From contig JAIOPV010000072.1 of the NCBI GenBank assembly GCA_021413735.1, forward strand, positions 1 through 64,000: a DNA stretch of 64,000 bases, given 5' to 3'. Position 1 is the stretch's first letter. Each line of letters starts with the position of its first letter. The notes below the pieces were generated by a model, which made no database searches, was not told the DNA's origin, and worked only from the letters and a program-made list of their open reading frames with translations. The position numbers and the translations under genes were made by a program. Of the stretch, positions 24,541 to 32,919 are shown piece after piece. This stretch comes from Planctomycetota bacterium (GTDB taxonomy: Bacteria; Planctomycetota; Planctomycetia; Gemmatales; Gemmataceae).

Positions 24541-25365
24541 ATGCCTTTGCCGCTCGAAGGGCGAGTGATTGCACTCGCCGAAACCAGACAACTCGAAGAC
24601 CTCGCGGCCATGCTCGCCAAGGAAGGCGCGACCCCGGTTCGTGTGCCGTTGGTCGCCATCCTCGACACCGAAGACTCCGCTCCGGTCGTTGCGTGGCTGC
24701 GTGATCTGCTCGCCGGTCGGTTTGCAACTCTCGTGTTCATGACCGGCGAAGGCATACGCAGATTGCTCACGGCGGCAGAAGCAGCAGGCATTCGCGATGA
24801 AGTTGTCGCTGCGTTCGGCAAGGTGAAGACCATCACTCGCGGGCCGAAGCCTGGGCAAGCGCTCAAGGCGATCGGGCTTACGCCAACGGTTGTCGCGGAC
24901 GCTCCCACAACTGCGGGACTCATCTCCACGCTTTCACGGCAAACGCTCACGGGGCAAACCGTCGGCGTGCAATTCCACGGTCACGATAATCCTCCGCTGA
25001 TTGAAGCCATCGAACGCGGCGGCGCGACTGGGGTTCCCGTTCGTCCATATCGTTACGCACCCGCAGCGGACGCCGATGGTGTTGCCGATCTCATCGCGAA
25101 GATGGCAGCGGGCACGGTCGATGCGTTGGTCATCACCAGCTCGCCGCAAGTGGATCGACTCTTCGAGGTGGCCACCGAACGCAATCTCGCCGATGCCCTT
25201 CGCACCGGTCTGGAGAAGACGGCAATCGCGGCGGTGGGGCCGATCGCGGCCGATGCGTTGCGAGAACGCGGTGCCCGCGTGGACATCTGCCCGGAGCAGG
25301 GTTGGGTGATGAAGAAGCTCGTGCAGGTGATCGCTCGCGAACTCGACGCCAAGAAGCCCCGGTGA
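24541..25365 (+). CDS. hemD: Uroporphyrinogen-III synthase
   Basis: About 274 residues of the HemD fold (two alternating Rossmann-like domains). HemD closes hydroxymethylbilane to uroporphyrinogen III, the CobA substrate. Weakly conserved family segments: VIALAETRQLEDLAAML, FMTGEGIRRLL, TVGVQFHGHDNPPL, DALVITSSPQVDRLFEVA and AAVGPIAADALRERG. Sequence conservation in this family is low, so the call rests partly on context with cobA. ATG 24541 follows AGGTGG. It is the last gene of the nitrate-assimilation operon, or may be independently started (24495). Confidence 0.85.
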   Translation: MPLPLEGRVIALAETRQLEDLAAMLAKEGATPVRVPLVAILDTEDSAPVVAWLRDLLAGRFATLVFMTGEGIRRLLTAAEAAGIRDEVVAAFGKVKTITRGPKPGQALKAIGLTPTVVADAPTTAGLISTLSRQTLTGQTVGVQFHGHDNPPLIEAIERGGATGVPVRPYRYAPAADADGVADLIAKMAAGTVDALVITSSPQVDRLFEVATERNLADALRTGLEKTAIAAVGPIAADALRERGARVDICPEQGWVMKKLVQVIARELDAKKPR

Positions 25366-25369
25366 TCGC

Positions 25370-26158
25370 ATGTCAGAAGAAGCCGCGTTCCTCAAAGCGT
25401 TGAAGGCGAACCCCGCCGACGATACCGTACGCCTCGTTTACGCCGACTGGCTCGACGAGCACAACGAACCCGCGAAGGCTGAATACCTGCGGTTGGTGGC
25501 AGTGCTGACGCACACCTGCGAGGAGTCCACGCGGGAACGCCCCGAGGTCGGCCGCCTGCTCTCGCTCACCGAGTTGCTGCCGCAGGAGTGGCGACAGGAA
25601 TCGGCCTCGCGTTTCATGCTGGTCTTCTACTCGCACGGAGACATGACGCAAAAGATCCCGGTGGTCAAGCTCATCAGGGAGATCACGGGAGTGGGTCTTG
25701 CCGAGGCGAAGAAACTGGTCGAGGAACCGCCGAGTAAGTTGCTTACGTGTGTCCCGTTCGAGTATGCGCTCCCTTGTCGCGAACGGTTCGAGCAGATTCC
25801 GGGTGCGGTCGTCCGAATTCACCCGACGGATGTGAAGCAGTTACCGTTCTCTGTGGCCTTCGCGATCGTCGCGTCACGCATGGTTTGGGGCAATCGACCC
25901 GACCGGGAATACGCAGCCCTGGAGAGCATCACCATGTTCGCAAGGTTTCTTCACCATGCGATGGGGATTCCGGAAGAAGCTGCGCGAAAGTTGGCTGCGC
26001 AGGATCATGTGACCATTGCCGAGAATCTGGAGTTGGCAACGGCCCGCGCTCGCGTTGAGGAACTCAGACGCTTCAAACCGCTTCACGATGAGATGTACGG
26101 CTGGTCGATTTTTATTGCCACGCGGGCCATGGGTATTGAACCCGTGGCCAACAAGTAA
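25370..26158 (+). CDS. TIGR02996-domain protein with L7/L12-like segment
   Basis: About 262 residues. The first 45 are the Gemmata repeat-companion domain (MSEEAAFLKALKANPADDTV, then RLVYADWLDE and EYLRLV). Residues about 88-125 (IPVVKLIREITGVGLAEAKK) look like the C-terminal domain of ribosomal protein L7/L12. The rest has no match I recognise. It starts five bases after hemD and is followed by a paralogue at 26174. The N-terminal domain is widespread in this family of bacteria but its role is unknown. Cytoplasmic; no signal or membrane segment. Confidence 0.8.
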   Translation: MSEEAAFLKALKANPADDTVRLVYADWLDEHNEPAKAEYLRLVAVLTHTCEESTRERPEVGRLLSLTELLPQEWRQESASRFMLVFYSHGDMTQKIPVVKLIREITGVGLAEAKKLVEEPPSKLLTCVPFEYALPCRERFEQIPGAVVRIHPTDVKQLPFSVAFAIVASRMVWGNRPDREYAALESITMFARFLHHAMGIPEEAARKLAAQDHVTIAENLELATARARVEELRRFKPLHDEMYGWSIFIATRAMGIEPVANK

Positions 26159-26173
26159 TTCGTTCGGTACCCC

Positions 26174-26962
26174 ATGTCAGAAGAAGCGGCGTTCCTCGAA
26201 GCGTTGAAGGCGAACCCCGCCGACGATACCGCACGTCTCGTTTACGCCGACTGGCTCGACGAACACGGCGAACCCGCGAAGGCCGAATACCTGCGGTTGG
26301 TCGCGACGCTTGCCCAAGCTGAGCAGGATTACGCACGTGAACAACCGGAAGTGGCAAGGCTGCTCGCGTTGGCCGAACAATTATCGCCAGAGTGGCGCGG
26401 TGACGCGGGAAGCCGGTTCAAGCTCATCCTTTATGCTTGCCTCAATGTGGCGAAGAAAGTCGCACTAATTAAAGCGATCCGATCCGTGCGCTGGATGCCA
26501 CTTGTAGAAGTGAGAGATATCGTTGAACTCGCGCCCAAGTCAGTATTCGAGTGCGTCCCATTCGAGCAGGCGTTTCTCGGTCGCGATCCCATCCGTGAGG
26601 CGGATGGGGCTGTTTACGTTCACCCGTGCGAGCGCGACGATATTCCCGTTGGCATCCGATACAACCTGTTAGGGAAACGCTGGGTCCGATTTCCGTACAA
26701 GCCACCGGCAACGGAGGATGGGGAATTACTCACGGCCTCTATCCAAACAGCTTTGGAGATATCCGCAGAGCAGGCGGCCAAACTTGTCGGCGGCGAAGAG
26801 GTTCTCCTCGCGGAGCGATTGGAGTTGGCCGTCGGCCAAACTCGGAAAACAGACTTTTATGAGGCGCTCGGCCGGTGCTTCACTCGTCCCTCTGGCTCAT
26901 ACCCGGAACAGGGAATTACCCTTCATCTGACGGCAATTCGGGTGTTACCCGAGGCAGAATAG
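26174..26962 (+). CDS. TIGR02996-domain protein, tandem paralogue
   Basis: About 262 residues, the same length as its neighbour. The first 43 codons are almost identical in DNA (about eight differences in 129 bases), while the rest is much diverged. Residues about 94-125 (VALIKAIRSVRWMPLVEVRD) are a degenerate version of the L7/L12-like segment. Function unknown. The contrast between the conserved head and diverged tail suggests recent exchange of the domain rather than simple old duplication. Confidence 0.78.
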   Translation: MSEEAAFLEALKANPADDTARLVYADWLDEHGEPAKAEYLRLVATLAQAEQDYAREQPEVARLLALAEQLSPEWRGDAGSRFKLILYACLNVAKKVALIKAIRSVRWMPLVEVRDIVELAPKSVFECVPFEQAFLGRDPIREADGAVYVHPCERDDIPVGIRYNLLGKRWVRFPYKPPATEDGELLTASIQTALEISAEQAAKLVGGEEVLLAERLELAVGQTRKTDFYEALGRCFTRPSGSYPEQGITLHLTAIRVLPEAE

Positions 26963-26972
26963 AGACTCACTC

Positions 26973-27902
26973 ATGTTCATCTTTGAGAAAGCGCCGTTCC
27001 CGTCGTGTCATGCGTCCACGGTCGTCGAGCACGACGCGGGTAAACTCATGGCGGCGTGGTTCGGCGGCAAAGCCGAAGGCGCCAAGGACGTCCAAATTTG
27101 GAGCAGTTCCTTCGACGGCAAAACGTGGTCCGAGCCCGTCGTGCTCGGCACCGAACCCGGTCAGCCGTGCTGGAACCCCGTGTTCTTCAAGACCGCGAAA
27201 GGTACGCTCCATCTCTGGTACAAGGCTGGCCCCAAACCCGACAACTGGACCGGCTTCGTTCGCACGTCCACCGATAGTGGCAAAACGTGGTCGAAGCCCG
27301 AAATGATGCCCGCTGGTTTCTGGGGTCCGGTGCGGGCGAAGCCGATTCAACTCGCGAACGGCACCATCCTTGCAGGTACATCCGTGGAGAGCTACCGGAA
27401 CTGGACTCCATTCGTGGACCGTTCCACCGATGACGGCAAAACCTGGAAGCGGTCCAATGCCTTCAATGTGCCCGAGAAGCCCAACCAGATTCAGCCGACG
27501 CTCTTCGAAGGCAAGGACGGTGTCATCGTCGCGCTGATGCGGTCTGGCAACCCGATGCGGGTGTGTCGCTCCGAATCGAAGGACGGCGGCGAAACGTTCT
27601 CCGCTGCCGAAGAGACAGAACTCGGCAACCCGAACGCTGGCATTGATGCCGTGCGGACCAAGGATGGCGACGTTTTCCTGATCTACAACCCAAGCCCGCT
27701 GCTGCGAACGCCGATCAGTCTCGCTCGCTCCACCGACGACGGCAAGACCTGGAAGAAGGTCGTCGATCTCGAAACGGAACCCGGCGAGTTCTCGTATCCC
27801 GCGATGATTCTGGCGAGCAGCGGCAACCTGGAGATTACCTACACATGGAAGCGCTCGCACATCAAGCACGCGACAATCGACCCGAAGAAATTCCGGTCAT
27901 AG
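26973..27902 (+). CDS. Sialidase-like BNR/Asp-box protein
   Basis: About 309 residues forming a six-bladed propeller of the exo-sialidase superfamily. Repeated Asp-box motifs are visible: STDSGKTWSKPE, STDDGKTWKR and STDDGKTWKK. PFPSCHASTVVEHDAGKLMAAWFGG is the typical start of the family (first blade), and WGPVRAKPIQLANGTILAG also fits. No signal peptide is visible, so it may be cytoplasmic or use another route. Members act on sialic acid or rhamnose-type glycans; specificity cannot be inferred. The end overlaps the next gene. Confidence 0.82.
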   Translation: MFIFEKAPFPSCHASTVVEHDAGKLMAAWFGGKAEGAKDVQIWSSSFDGKTWSEPVVLGTEPGQPCWNPVFFKTAKGTLHLWYKAGPKPDNWTGFVRTSTDSGKTWSKPEMMPAGFWGPVRAKPIQLANGTILAGTSVESYRNWTPFVDRSTDDGKTWKRSNAFNVPEKPNQIQPTLFEGKDGVIVALMRSGNPMRVCRSESKDGGETFSAAEETELGNPNAGIDAVRTKDGDVFLIYNPSPLLRTPISLARSTDDGKTWKKVVDLETEPGEFSYPAMILASSGNLEITYTWKRSHIKHATIDPKKFRS

Positions 27903-28369
27903 ACCCGATCGTAAAGCCTGCGGACACGCCCGAAATGGCCGTCGTTCGCATGCTGGCGAAATGGCTCGACGAAGCGTTCACCATTCCCGGCACGAACCGC
28001 AAGATCGGCCTCGACCCGATTCTCGGACTGATCCCCGGCATCGGCGACCTCGGCTCGGCCGCGATCGGTGGCTACATTCTGCTCGTAGCATCGAAGATGG
28101 GTGTGCCGGCTGTGGTGCTGTGGCGCATGCTGCTGAATCTCTCCATCGACACCGTGGTTGGCATGGTTCCGTTCGTCGGCGATGCGTTCGACGTGGCGTT
28201 CAAAGCGAACTCGATGAACGCGAAATTGCTGACGCAAGCGCTGGCCGAGCCGAAGCAGACGCGGCGAGCGAGTTGGGGTGTGTTGCTGACGGTCGGGTTG
28301 GGGTTCCTCGCGATCACGGCTGCGGGCGTTGCGGGTGCCGTGTATCTGGTGCGATTGATGACCGGTTGA
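27845..28369 (+). CDS. DUF4112 family membrane protein
   Basis: About 174 residues. The DUF4112 core is clear: LAKWLDEAFTIPGTNRKIGL, DPILGLIPGIGDLGSA, and VVGMVPFVGDAFDVAFKAN. Two or three membrane segments follow, including a C-terminal one (about 148-170). Function unknown in the family. ATG 27845 overlaps the sialidase gene by 58 bases with a GGAG about 11 bases upstream. ATG 27941 is an alternative that would still keep the whole domain. Confidence 0.8.
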   Translation: MEALAHQARDNRPEEIPVIDPIVKPADTPEMAVVRMLAKWLDEAFTIPGTNRKIGLDPILGLIPGIGDLGSAAIGGYILLVASKMGVPAVVLWRMLLNLSIDTVVGMVPFVGDAFDVAFKANSMNAKLLTQALAEPKQTRRASWGVLLTVGLGFLAITAAGVAGAVYLVRLMTG

Positions 28370-28374
28370 AGATA

Positions 28375-28414
28375 CCGCTTGCGGCGTAGCGAGAGTGCGC
28401 TACGCCGCAAGCGG
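28375..28414. repeat. Family B palindromic repeat, perfect 17-bp stem
   Basis: Arms 28375-28391 and 28398-28414 are perfect complements around AGAGTG. The core equals that of 7135-7180. It lies just after the DUF4112 gene, where it may end transcription. Confidence 0.92.
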
Positions 28415-28531
28415 CAAGATTCATACACTATTCGTTGGTTTTGGAGCGGTGTTACCCACCTGTAACCGCCCCCTGTCTTCCGAACTGGTCGCACGCGTTG
28501 CGTGACCTGTCGGCAGCGATCTCCCACCACC

Positions 28532-30568
28532 ATGAGCGATCCGTCGCCCCAACCGGCGGCCCCGGCGAAACCTCACCATCATCAGTCGTTCTGGCTGTGG
28601 GTGATGTGCCTGACCGGGGTCGATTACTTTTCTACCCTCGGCTACCAGCCGTCCATCGCCTACGAAAACGCCGGCCTTCTCGCGCCGCTCGCGACCCTCG
28701 TACTCGTCATGGTGACGCTCTTCGGAGCGCTGCCGATCTATTGGTACGTCTGCGATCGTTCGCACACCGGGCAAGGTTCCATCGGAATGCTTGCCCGTCT
28801 CGTTTCCGGCTGGCCCGGAAAGATCCTCATCCTCACACTGCTCGGCTTCGCGGCCACCGACTTCGTCATCACCAAGACGCTTTCAGCGGCCGACGCTGGC
28901 GTTCACATGATTACGAATCCGAACTGGCCGGCAGACGTGACCGACGACGCCGTCAAGACCCGCCAGACAATCTACATCACGTCGTTCCTGCTGGTGCTGC
29001 TCGGTGCGTCGTTCATGCGGGGGTTCCGTGAAGTGATCGGCCTGGCAGTGGTGATCGTGGCCATCTACATGACGCTCAGCGCGATTGTCATCGGAGCCGG
29101 GATCGTTCATCTTGTCGAACACCCGGAACAGTTCCAGACGTTCCTCACTCGCGTCGAGGCCGGCGACTGGTACATCAGGGAATCCGAGCGGCCGATTTCA
29201 GGAACGGGGTTCTTCACGATTCTCGCAATCAGCCTCATCATCTTCCCGAAGCTGGCGCTCGGCCTGTCGGGGTTCGAGACCGGTGTCGCGGTGATGCCAT
29301 TGGTGAAGGGCAAGGCCGACGATGATCCCAAGGAACCACGTGGCCGCATCGCGAATACTCGCAAGTTGCTCGTGACGGCCGCAGTGGTCATGTCCGTGTA
29401 TCTGATCGGCTCGTCGGTGGTTGTCGCGTGCATCGTTCCACCCGAACATTTGACCAGGGTGGACGCAGCCGGCGTTGAGAAGCCCGGTGTCGCCGATACG
29501 GATTTGAAGGCGAAGGATCGAGCCTTGGCGTATCTCGCGCACGGCGAGAACCCCGGCCCCGACGGACAGCCGGCTCCGTTGCTGCCGTTCTTCGGAGCGA
29601 CCTTCGGCACCATCTACGACATCAGCACCATCATCATCCTCTGGTTCGCCGGAGCAAGCGCGATGGCGGGGTTGCTGAATCTCGTTCCGCAGTATCTGCC
29701 GCAATACGGCATGGCTCCGGAATGGACACGAGCAACGCGGCCGCTCGTGCTGTTGTTCACGGTCATCAACCTCGTGGTCACGGTGATATTCAAGGCGAGC
29801 GTCGAGGCACAGGGAGCCGCATATGCCACTGGTGTGCTTGTGCTGATGACCAGTGCCGGCGTCGCCTCCGTCATCGACATTTGGCACCGTCGCGAGGGAC
29901 ACTGGACGAAGCGAATCGCCTGGCCGTTCTTGTTCATCACGATTGTGTTCATCTACACAACCATCGCGAACGTCTACGAGAAGCCGGACGGCATCAAGAT
30001 CGCTGCGTTCTTCATCTTCGCGATCCTCGGCACGTCGTTCTGGTCGCGGTGGGCACGAAGTCGTGAGCTGCGCTTCAAGGGCTTCAAGTTGCCGGACACG
30101 GGAACGCAACTGATGTGGGACACGATCCGCGATCTGGACCTGACGATTCTCGTGCCGCACCGGCCGGGGCGTCGAAGTCTGGCGAGCAAGGAAGCGCAGG
30201 TTCGCCGCGAACACCGAATTCCGCGTGACCTGATGATCGTGTTTGTCGAGGTGGAAGTGGTTGACGCGAGCGACTTCGAGAACGAGCCGATCATGCGGAT
30301 TCAGGAGGAAGAGGGCCGCTACGTGATGAAGATTACCGGGGCGGCGTCGATTTCTCACACGCTCGCGGCGGTGGCTCTGGAGATGGCGAAGGTCGGTCGC
30401 CCGCCCGAAATCCACTTCGGATGGACGGACGAATCGCCCGTCAGCGGCACGCTCGGCTTCTTGCTGTTTGGCGAAGGGAATGTGCCGTGGATGGTCCGCG
30501 AGTTGATCCGTCGTGCCGAGCCAGAGGAGAGCAAACGCCCGCTCATCATCATCGCGGGCGCTGCATGA
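28532..30568 (+). CDS. APC-superfamily amino acid permease
   Basis: About 678 residues with about 12 membrane segments in residues 20-540, then a 130-residue cytoplasmic domain. The opening FWLWVMCLTGVDYFSTLGYQ resembles APC transporters, as do TLLGFAATDFVITKTLSAAD and ILWFAGASAMAGLLNLVPQY. An extracytoplasmic-looking insert lies near 310-350. The C-terminal part resembles no domain I recognise. Substrate unknown. ATG 28532 is chosen over the first Met of the frame (28502) because the protein body starts there and no site precedes the earlier one. Confidence 0.82.
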   Translation: MSDPSPQPAAPAKPHHHQSFWLWVMCLTGVDYFSTLGYQPSIAYENAGLLAPLATLVLVMVTLFGALPIYWYVCDRSHTGQGSIGMLARLVSGWPGKILILTLLGFAATDFVITKTLSAADAGVHMITNPNWPADVTDDAVKTRQTIYITSFLLVLLGASFMRGFREVIGLAVVIVAIYMTLSAIVIGAGIVHLVEHPEQFQTFLTRVEAGDWYIRESERPISGTGFFTILAISLIIFPKLALGLSGFETGVAVMPLVKGKADDDPKEPRGRIANTRKLLVTAAVVMSVYLIGSSVVVACIVPPEHLTRVDAAGVEKPGVADTDLKAKDRALAYLAHGENPGPDGQPAPLLPFFGATFGTIYDISTIIILWFAGASAMAGLLNLVPQYLPQYGMAPEWTRATRPLVLLFTVINLVVTVIFKASVEAQGAAYATGVLVLMTSAGVASVIDIWHRREGHWTKRIAWPFLFITIVFIYTTIANVYEKPDGIKIAAFFIFAILGTSFWSRWARSRELRFKGFKLPDTGTQLMWDTIRDLDLTILVPHRPGRRSLASKEAQVRREHRIPRDLMIVFVEVEVVDASDFENEPIMRIQEEEGRYVMKITGAASISHTLAAVALEMAKVGRPPEIHFGWTDESPVSGTLGFLLFGEGNVPWMVRELIRRAEPEESKRPLIIIAGAA

Positions 30569-30574
30569 TTCGCG

Positions 30575-32596
30575 TCACACGCGGCGGAACTGCTTGTCGA
30601 GTTCGTGTCGGCTGAACAGCAGCGATGTCGGCCGCCCGTGCGGGCAGTGGTGCGAATCTTCGGCGAGTTGCCGTAGGTGCAGCAGGTGGGCGATCTCCTC
30701 TGGCGTGAGACGGTCGCCAGCCTTCACCGCGGCCTTGCAAGCCATCGTCGCCATCAGCAAGTGCAGCATCGCGTCGCGGGTCGGCGGCCGTTCCTTCGTC
30801 AGCAGGTGATCGACGACGCCCTGGAAAATCTCGTGCGGCGGCTTGCGGCTCAACAGCGTCGGATAGCTCGAAAGCAGCACCGTGTTCCCGCCGAAGTCGG
30901 ACACTTCCAACCCCAACTCCTTGAGCGCATCCGCAGCTTCGAGAACGAGTGCGGCTTGTTCCGCGGGCAGGTCGATCGGTTCCGGGATGAGCAGGCGTTG
31001 CACTTCGAGTTGCCCGGCTCGGATGCGTCGGCGAAGTTGCTCGAACAGGATGCGTTCGTGCAGCGCGTGCTGGTCGATGACGAGCATTCCCTCGGCGGTT
31101 TCGAGGACGAGATACGTGTCTTGAATCTGCATCGCGGTGCCCGGCGCGAGCGACGGCAATGCGGGCGGCGCGGGTTCTGGCGAAGAAGACCCCTCCCCAA
31201 CCTCTCCCCCAAGGGGAGAGGGGCTTAAAACGTTGGCTGTTGGAGGAGGCGCGGCTTGTGTTCGAATCTCATTACTTTGTCCGGCTCCCCCTTCCTTCTT
31301 AGGGAGGGGGGTTGGGGGGTTAGGTTCTTCAGACACAACCGGAGGACTCACGTCCCCCGCTCGCCTAAATTCCTGATTCGATATCGCTGTGCCGCGATCC
31401 ATCTCCCACGGCGCAACCGTGCGGTTCGCCAACTCCTGACGCGGCGAGTGCGTCATCCCGATCACGGGCTGTTGCGGCCCCAGATCGGCCTCGCGAGTCG
31501 GTTGCGTGAACAGCCCCGGCGCCAGCGGATCACGACTGCGAATCACTGGCTCCGGCTCTTCAAAGCCGATTGGCTCCCCCTGCGGTGCGGTCAGGTGCGG
31601 AACCAGATTCTCCTTCAGAAGACGCGTCTTCACCGCGGCCCGCACCATCGTGTAGATGTGCGAGTTTTCCTGAAACCGCACCTCCGATTTCGTCGGATGC
31701 ACGTTCACATCGACCTTGTCCGGCGGGATCGTCAGGAACACAAACCCGATGGAGTATCGCCCCGACATGAGCAGGCCGCGAAACGCTTCCTGCATTGCGT
31801 GGGCGACGCTGCGGTCACGGAACCAGCGACCGTTCACGAACAGATATTGCAGCTTCGCGTTGCCACGGTCGCATTTCGGATCAGCGATGAAACCCGTGAC
31901 TCGCGTGGCTCCCGGCCCGGAGTCGATCTCGTAAAGCGAGTCGCGGATTTCGCCGCCGAAGAACAACGCAATGCGATCGAGCAAGCCCGCCGAACCGGGG
32001 ATGTCGTAGACGAGTTTGCCGTTGTGCCGAAGCGTGATGTGCAGCGCCGGATTCGCCAGCGCCAACCGCGTGACCGCCTCGCAGACGTGTCCGAGTTCCG
32101 TCGCGATGCTCTTGAGGAACTTCTTGCGAACCGGCACGTTGAAGAACAGATGTCGCACTTCGAGCCGCGTGCCCGGACTGCCATTCCACGGCCGCACCGG
32201 CGAGAGGTCGCCGCCGTCGCACTTGATCTCGGCTCCAACGGCTTGGTCGTGCGTCCGCGATTGCAGCGTGACCTTTCCCACGCCCGCGACCGATGCGAGA
32301 GCTTCACCGCGAAAGCCCATTGTGCCGATGGCGAACAGATCGTCGGCGTTCTTCAGCTTACTCGTGGCGTGCTGTGCGAATGCGAGCCCCAGATCTTCGG
32401 GCGTGATGCCGCAACCGTCATCGACGACGCGGATGAGTTCGGTGCCGCCCGCGTCGAGGTCGATGTCGATGCGGGTGGCTCCGGCGTCCACGGAGTTTTC
32501 GAGCAGTTCCTTCACGACCGACGCGGGACGCTCGATGACCTCGCCCGCGGCAATCTTCGTGACGACATCAGGAGGCAGTTGTTGAATACGTGGCAT
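30575..32596 (-). CDS. mutL: DNA mismatch repair protein MutL
   Basis: About 673 residues. The GHKL ATPase motifs are intact: ELLENSVDAGAT, VVDDGCGI, QHATSKL, GFRGEALASV. The C-terminal dimerisation domain carries DQHALHERILFE, which fits the DQHA(x)2E(x)4E endonuclease motif, plus CPHGRP near the end, so this is a nicking-type MutL. The linker (about residues 340-490) is long and low-complexity; residues 411-470 are encoded by copies of intergenic repeats (31186-31365). No mutS lies in the window. ATG at 32596. Confidence 0.95.
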   Translation of the reverse strand: MPRIQQLPPDVVTKIAAGEVIERPASVVKELLENSVDAGATRIDIDLDAGGTELIRVVDDGCGITPEDLGLAFAQHATSKLKNADDLFAIGTMGFRGEALASVAGVGKVTLQSRTHDQAVGAEIKCDGGDLSPVRPWNGSPGTRLEVRHLFFNVPVRKKFLKSIATELGHVCEAVTRLALANPALHITLRHNGKLVYDIPGSAGLLDRIALFFGGEIRDSLYEIDSGPGATRVTGFIADPKCDRGNAKLQYLFVNGRWFRDRSVAHAMQEAFRGLLMSGRYSIGFVFLTIPPDKVDVNVHPTKSEVRFQENSHIYTMVRAAVKTRLLKENLVPHLTAPQGEPIGFEEPEPVIRSRDPLAPGLFTQPTREADLGPQQPVIGMTHSPRQELANRTVAPWEMDRGTAISNQEFRRAGDVSPPVVSEEPNPPTPLPKKEGGAGQSNEIRTQAAPPPTANVLSPSPLGGEVGEGSSSPEPAPPALPSLAPGTAMQIQDTYLVLETAEGMLVIDQHALHERILFEQLRRRIRAGQLEVQRLLIPEPIDLPAEQAALVLEAADALKELGLEVSDFGGNTVLLSSYPTLLSRKPPHEIFQGVVDHLLTKERPPTRDAMLHLLMATMACKAAVKAGDRLTPEEIAHLLHLRQLAEDSHHCPHGRPTSLLFSRHELDKQFRRV
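31186..31365. repeat. Intergenic-type repeats inside the mutL linker
   Basis: Three repeat pieces sit within the mutL reading frame. 31190-31232 is a CCCTCCCC/GGGGAGAGGGG palindrome of the type at 41668-41821 and encodes SPSPLGGEVGEG. 31282-31322 is a second C-rich/G-rich palindrome encoding PPTPLPKKEGGAG. 31341-31365 is one arm of the family F element seen complete at 63833-63906 and encodes RRAGDVSPP. All keep the frame open. Confidence 0.85.
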
Positions 32597-32658
32597 GAAG
32601 GATAGTATCGCGACTCCGCCGCCCGCACGGAATCCCAGTTGAGAAGACTGAAAACAGA

Positions 32659-32919
32659 GCCACGGATGAACACAGATGAAACACAGATAAGACCAAGGCT
32701 GGAAGAAAATCGCCGCACGATTGAAACCCGATCAAGACACGATCAAAACGAAAGGCAGAGCGGCATTATGTTGAAACCCTGAGTTGTTTGCGTTTTGGGC
32801 TTCTGTCTTTCCAACACTGAATTCTCTTGGTTTTGTCTGAATCGTGTCTTTATCGTTCTTGATCGTGCGGCTAATTGTGTCTCGGTTTTATCCGTGTTTC
32901 ATCTGTGTTCATCCGTGGC
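32659..32919. repeat. MITE-like nested inverted repeat between the sigma-54 regulator and mutL
   Basis: Outer arms 32659-32690 and 32888-32919 are 32 bases long with one mismatch (GCCACGGATGAACACAGATG). Within them, GCCGCACGAT (32712-32721) pairs with 32862-32871 and AAGACACGAT (32734-32743) pairs with 32841-32850. The whole 260 bases could fold as a long hairpin. It is richer in A and T than its surroundings. The right arm includes the first base of the regulator stop codon. No open frame of note lies inside. Confidence 0.85.

Noticed and set aside
29198-30415. Antisense open frame of 405 codons
   Set aside because: Opposite the APC permease; Arg/His/Glu-rich mirror frame.
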